From positions 2,096,647-2,160,646 of the forward strand of contig JABFRP010000002.1 in assembly GCA_013141115.1 (NCBI GenBank): DNA of 64,000 nt, given 5' to 3'. The notes beneath the pieces are model-generated. The model was not told the DNA's origin and did not search any database. It worked only from the letters and a program-made list of their open reading frames with translations. The position numbers and the translations under genes are program-made. Below, piece after piece: positions 62,223 through 64,000 of this stretch (position 1 is its first letter; the number at the start of each line of letters is the position of its first letter). This DNA is from Ferruginibacter sp. (GTDB taxonomy: Bacteria > Bacteroidota > Bacteroidia > Chitinophagales > Chitinophagaceae).

Positions 62223-63785
62223 ATGAAAAGAAGAGATTTTTTAAGAACAACAGTTCCAGCAGCAATCTTGCCCACTGTTATCAATGGCTTTTCTGTAAAA
62301 GCCTTTGGAGCAGAATCGCCATTGGTACAATTATTAGGTACTACCGATACGGATCATGTACTGGTAATAGTGCAACTTAATGGCGGTAACGATGGTTTAA
62401 ATACCGTGATACCCATTGATGGATATGCCAATTATTTTAATGCAAGAAGTAATATAGCCCTCCCGGAAAATAAAATTTTAAAACTAACGGATAAGACTGG
62501 CCTTAACCCGGCAATGACGGGAATGAAAGCCCTGTACGACGAAGGTAAACTGGGCGTGGTACAGGCTGTAGGTTATCCTGCACCTAACTTCTCCCATTTT
62601 CGTGCTACTGATATCTGGATGAGTGCGTCTGCCAGTGATGAAGTGTTGGTTAACGGTTGGGCCGGCCGGTATTTAAATTACGAATTCCCTAATTTTCCTG
62701 TGGGTTATCCTAACAGCGATATGCCGGATCCTTTGGGTATTCAAATTGGTTCTACCACATCATTAACTTTCCAAGGTCCTTCGGTTAGCACCGGTATGAG
62801 CATTAGCAACCCTACCAGTTTTTATAATTTATTAAATGGTATTGAAGACCCTGCACCTAATACACCTGCCGGAAAAGAATTAAAATATGTGCGGCTGGTG
62901 GCCAAACAAACATCGCAATACACTTCTGTTGTAAAAGCCGCCGCAGAAAGAGTAACACAACAATCGCCTTATCCAACACCCAACTCACTTGCCGATCAGT
63001 TAAAAATTGTTGCAAGACTAGTAAAGGGCGGATTAAAAACAAGGGTGTACATGGTGCAGTATGGCGGATTTGATACGCACTCTTTGCAAACCACCACCAC
63101 CGATACAACGGTTGGTAATCATGCCAATTTATTAAAGAATGTAAGCGATGCTATAAAGGCCTTTCAGGATGATCTTAAATTTTTGGGAGTAGAAGAAAGA
63201 GTAGTGGGCATGACCTTTAGTGAATTTGGCCGACGTATAAAAAGTAACAGCAGCGTAGGTACCGACCATGGTGCAGCAGCGCCGGTATTTTTATTTGGTA
63301 AGAATGTAGTGCCTGCGGTATTAGGCAACAACCCTACGATACCTGCAAATGCAACAGTGAATGATAATATACCCATGCAATACGATTTCAGAAGCGTGTA
63401 CGCCTCACTTTTAGAAAACTGGCTTTGTGTAAAAAATGCCGACCTGCAGCAAATTATGCTAAAGAATTTTCAAAGCCTGAATATTATCAACAGTGCGGCC
63501 TGCAAAATTGTAAATCCTAATACTTCGGGTAATAGTTATCTGGAAATTTGGGGCAGCCCGTTCACCCAATCCACTACCATTAAATATAAAACAGATGGAG
63601 GCCATACCTTACTGCAAATATTTGATACTATGGGCCGCTTAATAAAAACGGTATTGGATACCGAACTTAGTGCAGGATCTTATACTTACAATTTTGACAG
63701 TGGTGCTTTGCCTGCAGGTGTGTATTATGCCCGTTTGCAAAATGGTGCTACACAGCAGGTAAAAGCCATGGTAAAAGTGCGGTAG
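62223..63785 (+). CDS. DUF1501 domain-containing protein with T9SS tail
   Basis: A 520-residue protein of the DUF1501 family, related to alkaline phosphatase/sulfatase-like folds. It begins with a Tat-type signal (MKRRDFLRTTVPAAILPTV). Core sequences are VLVIVQLNGGNDGLNTVIP, GYPAPNFSHFRATDIWMSA, VYMVQYGGFDTHSLQ, FSEFGRRIKSNSSVGTDHGA and APVFLFGKNV, with GGNDGLN and TDHG as likely metal or active-site regions. It ends in a type A sorting domain (SPFTQSTTIKYKTDGGHTLL, then AGVYYARLQ). The combination of a twin-arginine signal and a T9SS tail means the protein may cross the inner membrane folded before T9SS export. Confidence 0.92.
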   Translation: MKRRDFLRTTVPAAILPTVINGFSVKAFGAESPLVQLLGTTDTDHVLVIVQLNGGNDGLNTVIPIDGYANYFNARSNIALPENKILKLTDKTGLNPAMTGMKALYDEGKLGVVQAVGYPAPNFSHFRATDIWMSASASDEVLVNGWAGRYLNYEFPNFPVGYPNSDMPDPLGIQIGSTTSLTFQGPSVSTGMSISNPTSFYNLLNGIEDPAPNTPAGKELKYVRLVAKQTSQYTSVVKAAAERVTQQSPYPTPNSLADQLKIVARLVKGGLKTRVYMVQYGGFDTHSLQTTTTDTTVGNHANLLKNVSDAIKAFQDDLKFLGVEERVVGMTFSEFGRRIKSNSSVGTDHGAAAPVFLFGKNVVPAVLGNNPTIPANATVNDNIPMQYDFRSVYASLLENWLCVKNADLQQIMLKNFQSLNIINSAACKIVNPNTSGNSYLEIWGSPFTQSTTIKYKTDGGHTLLQIFDTMGRLIKTVLDTELSAGSYTYNFDSGALPAGVYYARLQNGATQQVKAMVKVR

Positions 63786-63806
63786 AGAAAAATAAAATTG
63801 ATTAAA

Positions 63807-63833
63807 AAAGCCAGCTGATCTTTAGCTGGCTTT
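63807..63833. terminator. Bidirectional terminator between convergent genes
   Basis: A 10-bp stem AAAGCCAGCT / AGCTGGCTTT with a 7-base loop, with A and T tracts on either side. Confidence 0.85.
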
Positions 63834-63856
63834 ATATTTTATAAGAAAATAAAAGA

Positions 63857-64000
63857 TCATCGCAACACTTCCCTGCTAATAACAATTTTCTGTATCTCAC
63901 TAGTTCCTTCACCAATAGTACATAGCTTACTATCCCTGTAAAATTTTTCTACAGGAAAATCTTTGGTGTAACCATAGCCGCCAAAAATTTGTACCGCATC
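63857..64000 (-). CDS. Acyl-CoA dehydrogenase (C-terminal 47 residues)
   Basis: End of a minus-strand gene that enters from the right edge. It reads [20 protein letters not shown], then [20 protein letters not shown] and ISREVLR. This is the C-terminal signature of the acyl-CoA dehydrogenase family (QxFGGxGY...YRDxxxxxIxEGTxEI), which oxidises acyl-CoA to enoyl-CoA with FAD. Chain-length specificity cannot be judged from the fragment. Confidence 0.93.
   Translation of the reverse strand, partial: DAVQIFGGYGYTKDFPVEKFYRDSKLCTIGEGTSEIQKIVISREVLR

Overview
The window is AT-rich chromosomal DNA from a member of the Bacteroidota, most likely a Chitinophagaceae-like aerobe (inference). Four intact proteins end in type IX secretion (T9SS) sorting tails. 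Many promoters match the Bacteroidota consensus TTTG-N~20-TAnnTTTG. There are two ClpP paralogues beside ClpX, SusC-free surface-protein clusters, and DUF1800/DUF1501 and DUF5777 proteins. I found no rRNA, tRNA, CRISPR array, phage or intact IS element.

Layout. 1-9.2 kb: start of atpA (leaving to the left) and a giant secreted M36 metalloprotease. 9.3-17.5 kb: housekeeping run with a membrane zinc peptidase, clpP-clpP-(kinase-like hypothetical)-clpX, purA, an Asp-rich protein and pabB. 17.5-25 kb, leftward: lytic transglycosylase, gatA, tatA, a 43-aa lipoprotein, rplS, two envelope proteins and rny. 25.3-35.5 kb: an 11-gene redox island. 35.6-41.1 kb: zapA, small proteins, pheT, dnaB. 41.3-57 kb: rsmE, two TPR histidine kinase/LuxR response-regulator pairs and a run of secreted or surface proteins, with three decayed genes among them. 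57-64 kb: terC, pyrD, thiolase, a DUF1800/DUF1501 secretion pair and the end of an acyl-CoA dehydrogenase.

The most interesting system is the redox island. It has three transcription units: three genes leftward from 28131, three rightward from 28450, and five rightward from 31498. They encode lipoprotein cytochromes with unusual heme motifs, an EB_dh-like heme protein, two DUF5777 barrels, a Tat-type four-cluster ferredoxin, an NrfD/PsrC membrane subunit, a membrane-anchored periplasmic protein and a cytochrome c. All three promoters share one architecture: an inverted repeat ATGAy-N5/6-TCATA, then exactly 17 bases, then TCATAAA, then a -7 box 16-18 bases on. This points to one regulon under a CRP/FNR-type regulator that is not encoded here. 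No molybdopterin catalytic subunit is present, so the terminal reaction is unknown. The island sits between zapA and rny, which I recall as neighbours in many Bacteroidota.

A second possible regulon lies at 44.7-54.1 kb. Four copies of a 17-bp box TCAC-N5-yAGGTAT precede secreted-protein genes and a response regulator, and two copies sit in a paired arrangement with identical 33-bp spacing. Decayed material includes a T9SS cargo remnant, a terC fragment about 88% identical by eye to the intact terC 5.9 kb away, and an outer-membrane barrel gene that has lost its start codon and carries a frameshift.
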